DNA from: CAG-964 sp902789345
GTDB taxonomy: Bacteria > Bacillota > Clostridia > Oscillospirales > Acutalibacteraceae
Assembly: GCA_052117325.1 (NCBI GenBank)
Contig: JBQKJJ010000006.1
Length of the DNA: 64,000 bases
Direction: 5' to 3' (one strand)
Shown here piece by piece: positions 1 through 8,282 of the stretch. The first letter of the stretch is position 1. Every line of letters starts with the position of its first letter. The position numbers were made by a program, and so were the translations under genes. The notes beneath the pieces are model-generated. The model searched no databases and was not told where the DNA came from. It was given only the letters and a program-made list of their open reading frames with translations.

Positions 1-201
1 ATATTCATGAGAAGTACTTCTTTCTTGGTAATGTTTTTGTGGTTAAATTCATTATACCATATTTGAAGTTACTTCTCTTTTTTATTGGGTCACATCATTT
101 TATCACATACATTTACCTCCATTTTTTATTTTTTGTTTACAGTAGCACAATTATTTAGGTATGGGTGCGCAATAATATATATGTATTGACTAGGCTAAAT
201 A
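1..201. other. Intergenic DNA at window start
   Basis: No gene is supported here. The stretch is AT-rich. Bases 9-16 (GAGAAGTA) can pair with 71-78 (TACTTCTC), and a T-run follows at 79-84, so this may be the terminator or an operator of a gene left of the window. The arms are far apart, which makes a terminator doubtful. Confidence 0.3.
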
Positions 202-228
202 GTCCTCCTGCCAAAAAAGCAGGAGGAC
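202..228 (-). terminator. Terminator of the ABC exporter operon
   Basis: A perfect 10-bp inverted repeat (GTCCTCCTGC / GCAGGAGGAC) with a 7-base loop lies just past the stop codon of the permease gene. The T-run behind it on the minus strand is weak (TATTTAG). Confidence 0.7.
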
Positions 229-255
229 AGTTTAAGGGGAAAGATATTATCAAAT

Positions 256-2532
256 TTATTCGTTGTTTTTAAGTGCGTCTGTCATCGGTATGCGTTTAAC
301 TCTGCACATTTGCATAAACGCTACAACAGCATATGAAACTACGCCCAAAACAAACATTTCTATATATGTGTACCACGGCACATAGTATGGCAGCCATCCG
401 GAATAATCGGAGAATATGTACACGCACAATGAGCCGATGGTCCAGTCGGCAATCGGTATTGTCAATAATATTGACAGCACTACTACAATAGTTGTTGCGG
501 TTACATACAGCCGATTAATCTCACCGTTTCTATAACCCAGTATTTTCGTCATTGAAATTGACTGTGAGTTTTTCTCGATAATTATCTTAGACAGCAGGTA
601 GATAATCAAAATGAACATCGCAATACCAAATACAAGGAATATGGTCATGTTACTGCCCATAGATACCTTTAGCTGTCGTGATGTTTTTGTTAAATCATCC
701 TGAGTAATAACTGTAGATATATAATCATCGTCAATATCCTTTATCTTCTGGTCAGAGAAGTAGCCGTTAAAATAATCACTGTCTTGGTCAAAGGTTTCGT
801 TAAAATCACTTTGCTTCATAAATACAGCCAAAGTAGACGGATAATAGTAAACGCCCTGAACTGTAAACTTGTACTTTTTATTGCCGTACTCCTCTTTAAG
901 AGTAATAACATCTCCTTTGTTTAGTCCATGCTTTTCAGCATATGCATTTGAAACAAACACAGACGGTTCGTCTTTGTCAGAAGATTTTATATTAATGTCA
1001 ACATACTTGCTGTCGTTCTTTACACCGTAAACAGTTACGCCCTCTATTTTGTGACCCTCGGCAGTAGTATCAAGACTTGTTACGCAATATTTTTCCGCAC
1101 CCTTTGTATCGGTTTTCTGCGGAGCTTTTAAAATATACTGATTTTCACAAATTAAATTGCTTGTTATTTCATTCTGATAATTGTCAAGCAACGGGCCAAA
1201 CATTAATCCAAACAGCAATATAAAGTTTGCAAACAATATTCCAATGAAAATTGTAATGTAGTTAGGTATATTCTGGAAGATTATTCTAAATCTAAATCTT
1301 GACATTATACCTATTTTTGTATTCAGTCTAATTGCCTTTTTCTTCTTACGCCTGCTTAAATCTCTGCGTATAAATTTCAGCGGAGATATTGAAAGCTTCC
1401 TGCTTAAAACAAACAAATTTATAAAGAACATAATAAGCAGCGGGACGATTGTTGTTTTAACAAAAGCTTCTGCGTTCCAACAGGTTTCAAAGGTTGGCAG
1501 GCTGTAGCTGCCATAGTACATTTGCGCCATATAGTCCTTAAAGAATGTATAGCCCAAAATATTACCGATTATCGCCGCTACAAGCATTACAATAAGAGGA
1601 GCTGTCATATAATGTCTTACAAGCTCACCCTTTGAATAACCTGAAGCTCTTAGCGTTCCTATAATAGTAGACTCCTTCAAAATTGAGTTACTTGAAGTAA
1701 TTGCAAAAACAAAGGCAATAATAACAATTACAATGTACAAAAATACAGTAATCATAGCATTGTCGCCTGTCATATCATCACCAACAAAAATAATAGCTTG
1801 GTTAGTGTATTCAGGTATGTAATTTTTAACAATTGCATTTTTTGCCAATACCTCTAAAAAGTCATCGCCCATATCCTTAGCCTTATTGTCATCCTTTGGA
1901 GGATTGTCATACTGCCAGGAGTAGTTATAGTGCAAGTGTGTATCGCCAAAGCTGTCAAAGCATTGGTCAGTAACTGTAGCAACACCAAACTTTACAGCGT
2001 CAAACATCATATCGGTTGTATTTGAAAACAGTGCTTTATAGTCAGAAAGCGCAATCAAGCCTACTACATTCAGCTTTTTGTTTCCTACAGTCAGCATATC
2101 GCCAACCTTTATATTGTTGTTTTCTGCGTACATTCTGTCTATTGCAATTTCGTCTTTATTTTCTGCTAATCTGCCCTCCATTACGCAAGCACGGTCAATA
2201 TCTGTACGGTTTGCAAAAATACGCAGGGTGCTGTCAACCTCTTTTGTTTCTTCTTCAACATAAAAATTATCATAAATTTTTACATCTTCCTTTTCAAGCG
2301 TATCTATAAGCTTACTGTCAGCCTTAGAGGCAAGCTCAAAGTTGCCGTCTTCCATATTATATTTTTGAAAGCTTTCGTCATAAGCGTTACTAATACTTTG
2401 GTTTGCAACCAAAAAGCCAGAAACAATACCTATCATACCTACCATAAATATAAAAATAACCAGGTATTTACCGAAGTCGCCTTTAAGCTCTCGTGGTATT
2501 CTTTTTCGCAGAGGATTTTTTACCTTTGACAT
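256..2532 (-). CDS. FtsX/MacB-type ABC transporter permease
   Basis: This is a roughly 758-residue permease of the FtsX/MacB type, which works with a separate ATPase to move peptides, lipids or drugs, or to transmit mechanical signals. One membrane span near residues 20-40 is followed by a large extracytoplasmic region, then a three-span bundle around 260-400. A second, similar half follows, with a span near 425-445, another outside domain and three C-terminal spans, giving the duplicated FtsX layout. A GTG at 2550 is also in frame. The ATG at 2532 is preferred because AGGAGG sits 8 bases upstream of it. The ATPase gene ends 11 bases upstream, so the two form an operon. The substrate cannot be read from the sequence. 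Confidence 0.9.
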   Translation of the reverse strand: MSKVKNPLRKRIPRELKGDFGKYLVIFIFMVGMIGIVSGFLVANQSISNAYDESFQKYNMEDGNFELASKADSKLIDTLEKEDVKIYDNFYVEEETKEVDSTLRIFANRTDIDRACVMEGRLAENKDEIAIDRMYAENNNIKVGDMLTVGNKKLNVVGLIALSDYKALFSNTTDMMFDAVKFGVATVTDQCFDSFGDTHLHYNYSWQYDNPPKDDNKAKDMGDDFLEVLAKNAIVKNYIPEYTNQAIIFVGDDMTGDNAMITVFLYIVIVIIAFVFAITSSNSILKESTIIGTLRASGYSKGELVRHYMTAPLIVMLVAAIIGNILGYTFFKDYMAQMYYGSYSLPTFETCWNAEAFVKTTIVPLLIMFFINLFVLSRKLSISPLKFIRRDLSRRKKKKAIRLNTKIGIMSRFRFRIIFQNIPNYITIFIGILFANFILLFGLMFGPLLDNYQNEITSNLICENQYILKAPQKTDTKGAEKYCVTSLDTTAEGHKIEGVTVYGVKNDSKYVDINIKSSDKDEPSVFVSNAYAEKHGLNKGDVITLKEEYGNKKYKFTVQGVYYYPSTLAVFMKQSDFNETFDQDSDYFNGYFSDQKIKDIDDDYISTVITQDDLTKTSRQLKVSMGSNMTIFLVFGIAMFILIIYLLSKIIIEKNSQSISMTKILGYRNGEINRLYVTATTIVVVLSILLTIPIADWTIGSLCVYIFSDYSGWLPYYVPWYTYIEMFVLGVVSYAVVAFMQMCRVKRIPMTDALKNNE

Positions 2533-2543
2533 TGTAAAACCTC

Positions 2544-3242
2544 CTACCATTCTAAGTCCATAGCTGATATTTTAGTTGGATTAACAAAGTTTTTGCGCAC
2601 CATACCGTCACGCATTTTTACAACCCTGTCAGCCATACTTTCAATAGCACCGTTGTGTGTAACCATAAGTACAGTGTTGCCATACTTGTGATTAACATCT
2701 TCAATCAGTTTAAGAATTTCCTTTGAAGTTTTATAATCCAACGCACCTGTAGGCTCGTCACACAACAAAATATCAGGATTTTTTACAATAGCTCTGCCGA
2801 TAGCAGTACGCTGCTGCTGACCGCCCGAAAGCTGATTTGGCAGCTTGTGTCTATGCTCATAAAGCCCCAGTGTGTTTAGAAGCTCGTCAACGTCTAAAGG
2901 ATTGTCGCTTAAATACGCACCAACCTCAACATTTTCTTTAATATTCAAATTTGGTATTAAATTGTACATTTGAAAAACATAACCTAAGTGCTTTCTTCTG
3001 TACAGGGTAAGCTGTTTTTCATTCATATCTGCAATCTTTTCGCCGTTTATGGATATATAACCGTCGTCGGCATTATCTATTCCGCCTATAATATTCAAAA
3101 GCGTAGATTTACCCGAACCGGAGGGACCTAACAGCACACAAATCTCTCCCTTTTGAATTTCAATATCTATGCCTTTTAAGACTTCTGCACGGCTCTCACC
3201 CTGACCATATGCCTTTTTTATCCCCTTAATTTCCAGGAACAT
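2544..3242 (-). CDS. ABC transporter ATP-binding protein (LolD/MacB class)
   Basis: A 232-residue nucleotide-binding subunit that powers the permease encoded directly downstream. Walker A GPSGSGKST is at 39-47, the signature LSGGQ at 138-142, and Walker B with the catalytic Glu (ILLCDEP) at 158-164. The switch His lies in VMVTHN near 195. The sequence resembles the LolD/MacB/SalX class that pairs with FtsX-like permeases. GAAAGGGTGG precedes the ATG. The promoter upstream overlaps a perfect inverted repeat, so the exporter is probably repressed until an inducer is sensed. No regulator gene is adjacent. Confidence 0.93.
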   Translation of the reverse strand: MFLEIKGIKKAYGQGESRAEVLKGIDIEIQKGEICVLLGPSGSGKSTLLNIIGGIDNADDGYISINGEKIADMNEKQLTLYRRKHLGYVFQMYNLIPNLNIKENVEVGAYLSDNPLDVDELLNTLGLYEHRHKLPNQLSGGQQQRTAIGRAIVKNPDILLCDEPTGALDYKTSKEILKLIEDVNHKYGNTVLMVTHNGAIESMADRVVKMRDGMVRKNFVNPTKISAMDLEW

Positions 3243-3270
3243 ATTACCACCCTTTCATTTTATTTACGAT

Positions 3271-3323
3271 AAGTTAGTTAGCTTTAACTAACTTAATTAT
3301 ACTCCCATATAGCAAAAAAACAA
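3271..3323 (-). promoter_or_regulatory. ABC exporter promoter with palindromic operator
   Basis: On the minus strand, TTGTTT (3318-3323) and a perfect TATAAT (3296-3301) are spaced by 16 bases. Immediately downstream of the -10 lies a perfect 10-bp inverted repeat, AAGTTAGTTA (3271-3280) and TAACTAACTT (3285-3294), with a 4-base centre. This is the usual size and place of a TetR- or MarR-type repressor site. The protein that binds it is unknown. Confidence 0.7.
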
Positions 3324-3446
3324 GCAAATATATAAATATTATAGGCTTACTCAAAATTCAGTGCAAATTATTTGTATTTTTTACAATTATAAACAAATGT
3401 ATATTTGCCTGTCAGTTTGAAAAAATAATATATAAGGAGTGATAAT

Positions 3447-3878
3447 ATGAACAATGACAGCATTAATCTGTTAAAGGAATGTGACGCAGGCTGCAAAAAT
3501 GCTACCAACAGTATGGAACAGGTGCTTGGTTTTATACAGGACAGCAAGCTAAAGGATGTTATAAACGACTATAACAAACAGCATATAGAAATAGGCAACC
3601 AGTGTCATAACCTGCTGAATAAATACGGCAGTAATGAAAAAGACCCGCAGCCAATGGCACGGGCAATGACTTTTATTACCACAGAGGTAAAAATGATGAG
3701 CGGTAACACTACACAAAAGGCAGCCGAAATTATGATGGATGGCTGCAGTATGGGTATTAAAACCGTAAGCGGTTATATTAACAAGTATTCAGGCGCTAAC
3801 AGTGAAAGTGTGCGTATGGCAAACAAGATAGTAAAGGTTGAGCAGGATTTTATTGAGGATTTAAGAGGTTTTTTATAA
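3447..3878 (+). CDS. DUF2383-like four-helix (ferritin-like) protein
   Basis: A 143-residue, all-helical soluble protein that resembles the DUF2383/PA2169-type family, whose members have a ferritin-like bundle fold and no firm function. The N-terminus runs through NNDSINLLKECDAGCKNATN, and helices with scattered Glu, His and Met follow. There is no signal peptide or membrane span. AAGGAG lies 7 bases before the ATG. The gene stands alone between an exporter operon and a convergent membrane protein gene and is followed by a strong hairpin. Sporulating Firmicutes often carry small proteins of this kind. A role in sporulation or stress is only a guess. Confidence 0.7.
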   Translation: MNNDSINLLKECDAGCKNATNSMEQVLGFIQDSKLKDVINDYNKQHIEIGNQCHNLLNKYGSNEKDPQPMARAMTFITTEVKMMSGNTTQKAAEIMMDGCSMGIKTVSGYINKYSGANSESVRMANKIVKVEQDFIEDLRGFL

Positions 3879-3892
3879 TTGTAATGACAAAA

Positions 3893-3935
3893 ACACCAAC
3901 CACCTGTAAAGGCTCTTGCCATAGGTGGTTGGTGT
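3893..3935 (-). terminator. Terminator between convergent genes
   Basis: ACACCAACCACCT (3893-3905) pairs perfectly with AGGTGGTTGGTGT (3923-3935). On the minus strand the stem is followed by TTTTTG, so it ends the DUF1275 gene transcript. It may also stop the convergent plus-strand gene. Confidence 0.8.
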
Positions 3936-4023
3936 AAAATATCAGTAATTTTTTTAACAACGGTATTCACTAAATAATAATTTGCAATGTCTTATTAAAA
4001 ATCGACTGACAAAACTTTATTAT

Positions 4024-4719
4024 TTACTGCTTGCTTTGTTGCAAAATATTGACCTTTGAAGACTCTTGCTTTATTCCAAAAGGGTTATCCTGCACCAACA
4101 CTAAAGCAGCAGCCGGCACTAAAAATGCAATGGCAATAAGTGTGCTTTTTGCACCCAAAAAGAGGCTGACAATACAAGCAATAGCCACACCGGTGTGAAA
4201 GCTGATTAGAGTAAAGCCGTAAAACTTTGCTTTCTTGATTTTTTCACTGTCTTTATTGCATATGTACTCAACCAAAGAAGTTGAAAATTGCCTTAGGTTA
4301 TTAGTTGAAAATATTGTAGAGCTTCCGTAGCCCTCTGCCCCGGAAAAAACCGTCCACTGAAATGACATGGCAAAAAACATAGGGTACAAATAAATAATCA
4401 ACTCAAGATTATCCGGCATAACTGCCAGTGTTACCATTGCAGCCGCATCTATTGCAAGACACAACAGCTTAATATTCATTTTGGTATAATTTTTAACAAG
4501 CACCGACACCGCAAAGCCCGAAAAATACACAGCAATGCCTATAATTCTTAGGAACACAGCGCCAAAATTTCTGCCTATAATATCAGTTACCAGTGTTATC
4601 ATATTGGCTGTTTGTGCATTTCCCAGCAGTTCAGAAAAATTCCAAACTGCATAACCTCCCATAAATCCACCAATCAGCGACATATTAAAGTGAAGTATTT
4701 TAGGAATCTTCTCTTTCAA
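4024..4719 (-). CDS. YoaK/DUF1275 family membrane protein
   Basis: A roughly 231-residue integral membrane protein of the YoaK (DUF1275) family. About six hydrophobic segments are visible. Family features are GGFMGGYAVWNF near the N-terminus, a GNAQTANMITL stretch and a loop reading FSTNNLRQFS. No biochemical activity is established for the family. The start is uncertain: a GTG at 4728 is in frame, but GGGAG lies at a better distance from the TTG at 4719. The gene is monocistronic and runs toward the terminator at 3893-3935. Confidence 0.8.
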   Translation of the reverse strand: MKEKIPKILHFNMSLIGGFMGGYAVWNFSELLGNAQTANMITLVTDIIGRNFGAVFLRIIGIAVYFSGFAVSVLVKNYTKMNIKLLCLAIDAAAMVTLAVMPDNLELIIYLYPMFFAMSFQWTVFSGAEGYGSSTIFSTNNLRQFSTSLVEYICNKDSEKIKKAKFYGFTLISFHTGVAIACIVSLFLGAKSTLIAIAFLVPAAALVLVQDNPFGIKQESSKVNILQQSKQ

Positions 4720-4835
4720 AATAAACACTCCCTATCCTTTACAGAAAATTATATCACTAATTAAAAATTGTGTAAACCAATAAAATGCACATACATAAGG
4801 GTAATTATTCATTTTTAATATTATATTTTCAAAAC

Positions 4836-4884
4836 AAAGCAGCTGTGTTTCGCCCTCAAACAAACGCTATAACACAGCTGCTTT
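4836..4884 (-). terminator. Terminator of the ppk1-corA operon
   Basis: AAAGCAGCTGTGTT (4836-4849) and AACACAGCTGCTTT (4871-4884) form a perfect 14-bp stem with T-rich sequence on both sides. It lies about 27 bases past the CorA-like stop codon. Confidence 0.8.
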
Positions 4885-4910
4885 TAATTATGCTTATAAA
4901 AAACAACAGA

Positions 4911-5846
4911 TTAAATAATTTTTTTTATTTTAAAAATAATTATACACGTTACAACCACAACTACACTAAGGAGTATTACTGCGGGATAACCATTTGCAAG
5001 TTCGGGCATATTATGGAAGTTCATTCCGTACCAGCCTGTAATAAGTGTAAGAGGATAGAATATAGTGGAAATCACGGTTAAGAACTGCATATTTTTGTTT
5101 TGCTGTTCAGAAACCTTTGACTGATATGTATCCTTTACCTGTGATGAATAGTCAAGCAAATGTATGGTTCGCCCCAGCAGTCTGTCAGCTCTGTCGGAAA
5201 TGATACCAAAATATTTTAGCTTTTTCTTTGCAAAAAAGTTGTTTTCGTTTTCCTCCAGCTGTTTAGACATATCTACAAGCTCATCATAGTAGCTTCTTAG
5301 TATAAGCAGTTCTTTTCTAATGGGCGACAGTTTAGTTTGAAAATTATCAGACTTGCCGTCCTCCAGTTCTTCTTCCATAAGCATAATAGTACGCTCATAC
5401 TGGCCAAGCACGCCTAAATCTCTGCTCATTAGCTGAGTCATAAAATTGTAAATAAACATTTCACGACTTTGCCCCTGAGTGTTTCGGTTACGCTTAATTC
5501 TGTTGATAATATTTGAAGAAAAAACTTCATTATCTATAATGACAATATTTTTTTGATTAATCAGGATTATCACCTTAAACCTACTGCCCTTAACATCAAG
5601 AAGCTTTGGAATATCCAACGTACCAACTATACATTCCTGCAATGATTCAATTTTACAGAACTCAATATTCTGCAAATTAAGGTCGCCGTCGTAAACAATA
5701 TTAGCCTTTTCTATTGCCAACTGTGCATTAGCGGCATTTGCAACAAATATTGCCTCCTGTGGGTTTGCGTCGTATTCCTCCGGCGTTATTTCACACAGTT
5801 CTTGATTTAGGGCGTAAATTATAAGCTTATCCTGTGGTTGGGTCAT
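4911..5846 (-). CDS. CorA-family divalent cation channel
   Basis: A 311-residue CorA-type (2-TM-GxN) magnesium/cobalt channel. The soluble N-terminal domain (about 1-245) ends in a long charged helix. TM1 follows with the signature YGMNF at its end, then a short loop and TM2, and a Lys-rich tail (FKIKKII). The GMN motif is the selectivity signature of the family. The gene overlaps ppk1 by 4 bases (ATGA), so the two proteins are translationally coupled. Polyphosphate is a strong Mg2+ chelator, so joint control of Mg2+ flux and polyphosphate synthesis is a reasonable inference. Confidence 0.93.
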   Translation of the reverse strand: MTQPQDKLIIYALNQELCEITPEEYDANPQEAIFVANAANAQLAIEKANIVYDGDLNLQNIEFCKIESLQECIVGTLDIPKLLDVKGSRFKVIILINQKNIVIIDNEVFSSNIINRIKRNRNTQGQSREMFIYNFMTQLMSRDLGVLGQYERTIMLMEEELEDGKSDNFQTKLSPIRKELLILRSYYDELVDMSKQLEENENNFFAKKKLKYFGIISDRADRLLGRTIHLLDYSSQVKDTYQSKVSEQQNKNMQFLTVISTIFYPLTLITGWYGMNFHNMPELANGYPAVILLSVVVVVTCIIIFKIKKII

Positions 5847-7894
5847 ACTTTCATTTTCTCCTTACCATATGCTTCTGCATAAAATTCCATTTGCGAATCC
5901 AGCTTAGGACTGTTGATTTCTCTTGAATAATAAATTCCGTCGCTGTGCTGGATTTTACCCTTGGCGTCGTCTTTCATTATTACATCAAATATTCTGCAAA
6001 TTTCATTCTTTATATTTTTGTCAAGAACAGGCGTTGCCACTTCTACACGCCTTACGGTGTTTCTTGTCATAAAATCAGCAGACGAGATGTAAACCTTTGC
6101 CTCATCACCTACGCCAAAGCGGTAAATTCTGGAATGCTCTAAGTAGCGGCCTACTACGCTTATAACCGTAATATTCTCGGTTTCACCCGGAATTTCAGGA
6201 ATAAGGCAGCAAATACCTCTGACAATCATTTCAATTTTTACGCCTGCTTTTGACGCCTCAACAAGCTTGTCAATAATAACCTTGTCTGTTAAAGAATTAA
6301 TCTTTATGCCTATGTAAGCAGGAATATCATTTCTTGCCTTGTCAATCTCATTCTCTATAAGGTCAACAACCTTATTTTGCAAGCAATGAGGTGCAACCAT
6401 AAGCTGTGTGGTATTTTCAACCGTTTCACCGCACAATAGGTGATTAAATACCATAGCGGCCTCACTACCGATTTGCTGATTTGCTGTTATGATCGACAAG
6501 TCGGTGTACAGCTTTGAGGTTTTTTCGTTATAGTTGCCTGTACCAATCTGCGTAATATATGAATGTCCCTCAGAGGTCTTTTTAGTTATCAGGCACAGCT
6601 TGGAGTGAACCTTGTATTTATTCAAGCCATAAATAACCTTACATCCGGCATCCTCAAGCTGTCTTGAAATTTTTATGTTGTGTTCCTCGTCAAACCTTGC
6701 ACGAAGCTCAACCATAACAACAACATCCTTGCCGTTCTCTGCGGCGTCAACCAAAGCCTCTATAATCTCACTCTTGTTTGCAACCCTATAAAGAGTCATT
6801 TTAATTGAAACTACGCTGTCATCAAACGCAGCTTCCTGCAGCATTTTTATAAACGGCTTCATACTCTGGTAAGGGTAAGACAAAAGTAAATCCTTTTCCT
6901 CTATCTGCTCAATAATACTCTTTGACATACTAATATCCTTTGTAAGTCTTGGAGTACATTTTGTATAGAATAAATCTTTTTTATCGTAAAGATAGCTCTG
7001 CAAATTAAATACAAAAGAAAGATCCAACGGTGTATCAACCTTAATTATGTGGCTCTGCTCTATGTTAAACATTTGGCTAAGCTCTTTTTTGGTGTGGGTA
7101 TTAATATCTCTGGAAAGCTCTATGCGTACCGGGTTAAGACGCTTTCTTCTTTTAATCATAAATTCCATATTTTGACGGTAATCTAAATCCTCATCATAAA
7201 TATCAGAGGTATCAATGTCCGCATTTCTTGTAATTCTGATTATAGATTTTTCTGCAACTGTATACTTATTAAACAGCTTAGCAACAAAGTGAAGAATAAG
7301 CTCCTCACTTAATATAAAGTTACCCGGCTGTGACGGAATAGCAATAAGTCTTTTAAAAACGCTGTTTGAACAGGTAACAATACCTGTTCTTTCCTTACCG
7401 TTACGGGAATTTAAAAGCACAATTGCATACAGTTCCTTATTATTCAAAAACGGGAACGGCTGTTGCTTGCCTACTACCATAGGTGACAAAAATGGCATTA
7501 TGTTGTCATCAAAATAATCCTCAAGCAGCTTTCTGTCTTTTTCGGTAATCTTATTAAAGTCCACCAGATTTACGCCGTTTGGCTGCAGCTCGCCCATAAG
7601 CTTAAAGTAAATTTCGGCTTTCTTCTTTTCAAGTTGCTTTACTCTTTTTAGAATAGATACAATTTGGTCACGGCTTTTCATACCTGTTTTTGAATCTTTA
7701 ATATTTTCGTCCTCATGCATTTGGTCAAGTAATGTTCCCACACGCACCATAAAAAATTCATCAAGGTTTGTCTGATAAATAGAGGCAAAAGTAAGCCTTT
7801 CTGCCAACGGTACATCACTGTTGCCGGCTTCGTCAAGAACACGCTCGTTAAATTGCAGCCAGGACAGCTCTCTGTTTTTATAAAAATCTTTCAT
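5843..7894 (-). CDS. ppk1: Polyphosphate kinase 1
   Basis: PPK1 reversibly polymerises the gamma-phosphate of ATP into polyphosphate. The 683-residue length fits the family. The N-terminal domain begins with NRELSWLQFNERVL. The autophosphorylated His is His430 in YKVHSK, followed by GTGNYNEKTSKLYTDL at 451-466. The second PLD-like half carries EHSRIYRFG near the C-terminus. The gene starts its operon and overlaps the CorA-like gene by 4 bases. No Pho-type regulator is encoded nearby. The strong match along the whole length leaves little doubt. Confidence 0.97.
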   Translation of the reverse strand: MKDFYKNRELSWLQFNERVLDEAGNSDVPLAERLTFASIYQTNLDEFFMVRVGTLLDQMHEDENIKDSKTGMKSRDQIVSILKRVKQLEKKKAEIYFKLMGELQPNGVNLVDFNKITEKDRKLLEDYFDDNIMPFLSPMVVGKQQPFPFLNNKELYAIVLLNSRNGKERTGIVTCSNSVFKRLIAIPSQPGNFILSEELILHFVAKLFNKYTVAEKSIIRITRNADIDTSDIYDEDLDYRQNMEFMIKRRKRLNPVRIELSRDINTHTKKELSQMFNIEQSHIIKVDTPLDLSFVFNLQSYLYDKKDLFYTKCTPRLTKDISMSKSIIEQIEEKDLLLSYPYQSMKPFIKMLQEAAFDDSVVSIKMTLYRVANKSEIIEALVDAAENGKDVVVMVELRARFDEEHNIKISRQLEDAGCKVIYGLNKYKVHSKLCLITKKTSEGHSYITQIGTGNYNEKTSKLYTDLSIITANQQIGSEAAMVFNHLLCGETVENTTQLMVAPHCLQNKVVDLIENEIDKARNDIPAYIGIKINSLTDKVIIDKLVEASKAGVKIEMIVRGICCLIPEIPGETENITVISVVGRYLEHSRIYRFGVGDEAKVYISSADFMTRNTVRRVEVATPVLDKNIKNEICRIFDVIMKDDAKGKIQHSDGIYYSREINSPKLDSQMEFYAEAYGKEKMKV

Positions 7895-8226
7895 TATACA
7901 GTTCTCCTTTAATGTCGATGTTGTTTAAAATTTTACCAGCACATTATTCTAAACCCATTATATTTATGTAAAAACAATGTAAAAATCGTTTTTTATTTCA
8001 CAATAAACAATAATTCGACAAAATATTTTCCCAAAAATCATTTTAACGCCACAAATACTATTGTTAGGTGTACGAACCACATTATCGGTGTGGTTATTGC
8101 CGTACAAAAACAAATATGTCAGTATATACATAAAAATGCCATTAACCCTAAATTTCTTATGTTAATATAATACTAAGTTTTAACCCTTTTTTCAAGGGCT
8201 ACACATATTATTTTTGTTCAAAAAAA
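7895..8226. other. Intergenic region upstream of ppk1
   Basis: No gene is seen. A hairpin with 7-bp arms AACCACA/TGTGGTT (8075-8095), flanked by partly pairing GTACG and CGTAC, lies about 180 bases before ppk1. It could be part of a leader or an operator for ppk1. The remainder is AT-rich and carries the ppk1 promoter, which could not be fixed with confidence. Confidence 0.35.
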
Positions 8227-8255
8227 TACTGCACCCTGTTACACAAGGTGCAGTA
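8227..8255 (-). terminator. Terminator of the NlpC/P60 gene
   Basis: TACTGCACC (8227-8235) and GGTGCAGTA (8247-8255) form a perfect stem. On the minus strand it is followed by TTTTTTTG. It lies 28 bases past the stop codon. Confidence 0.85.
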
Positions 8256-8282
8256 AAGCGGTTATTTTATATTACCGTAAAA

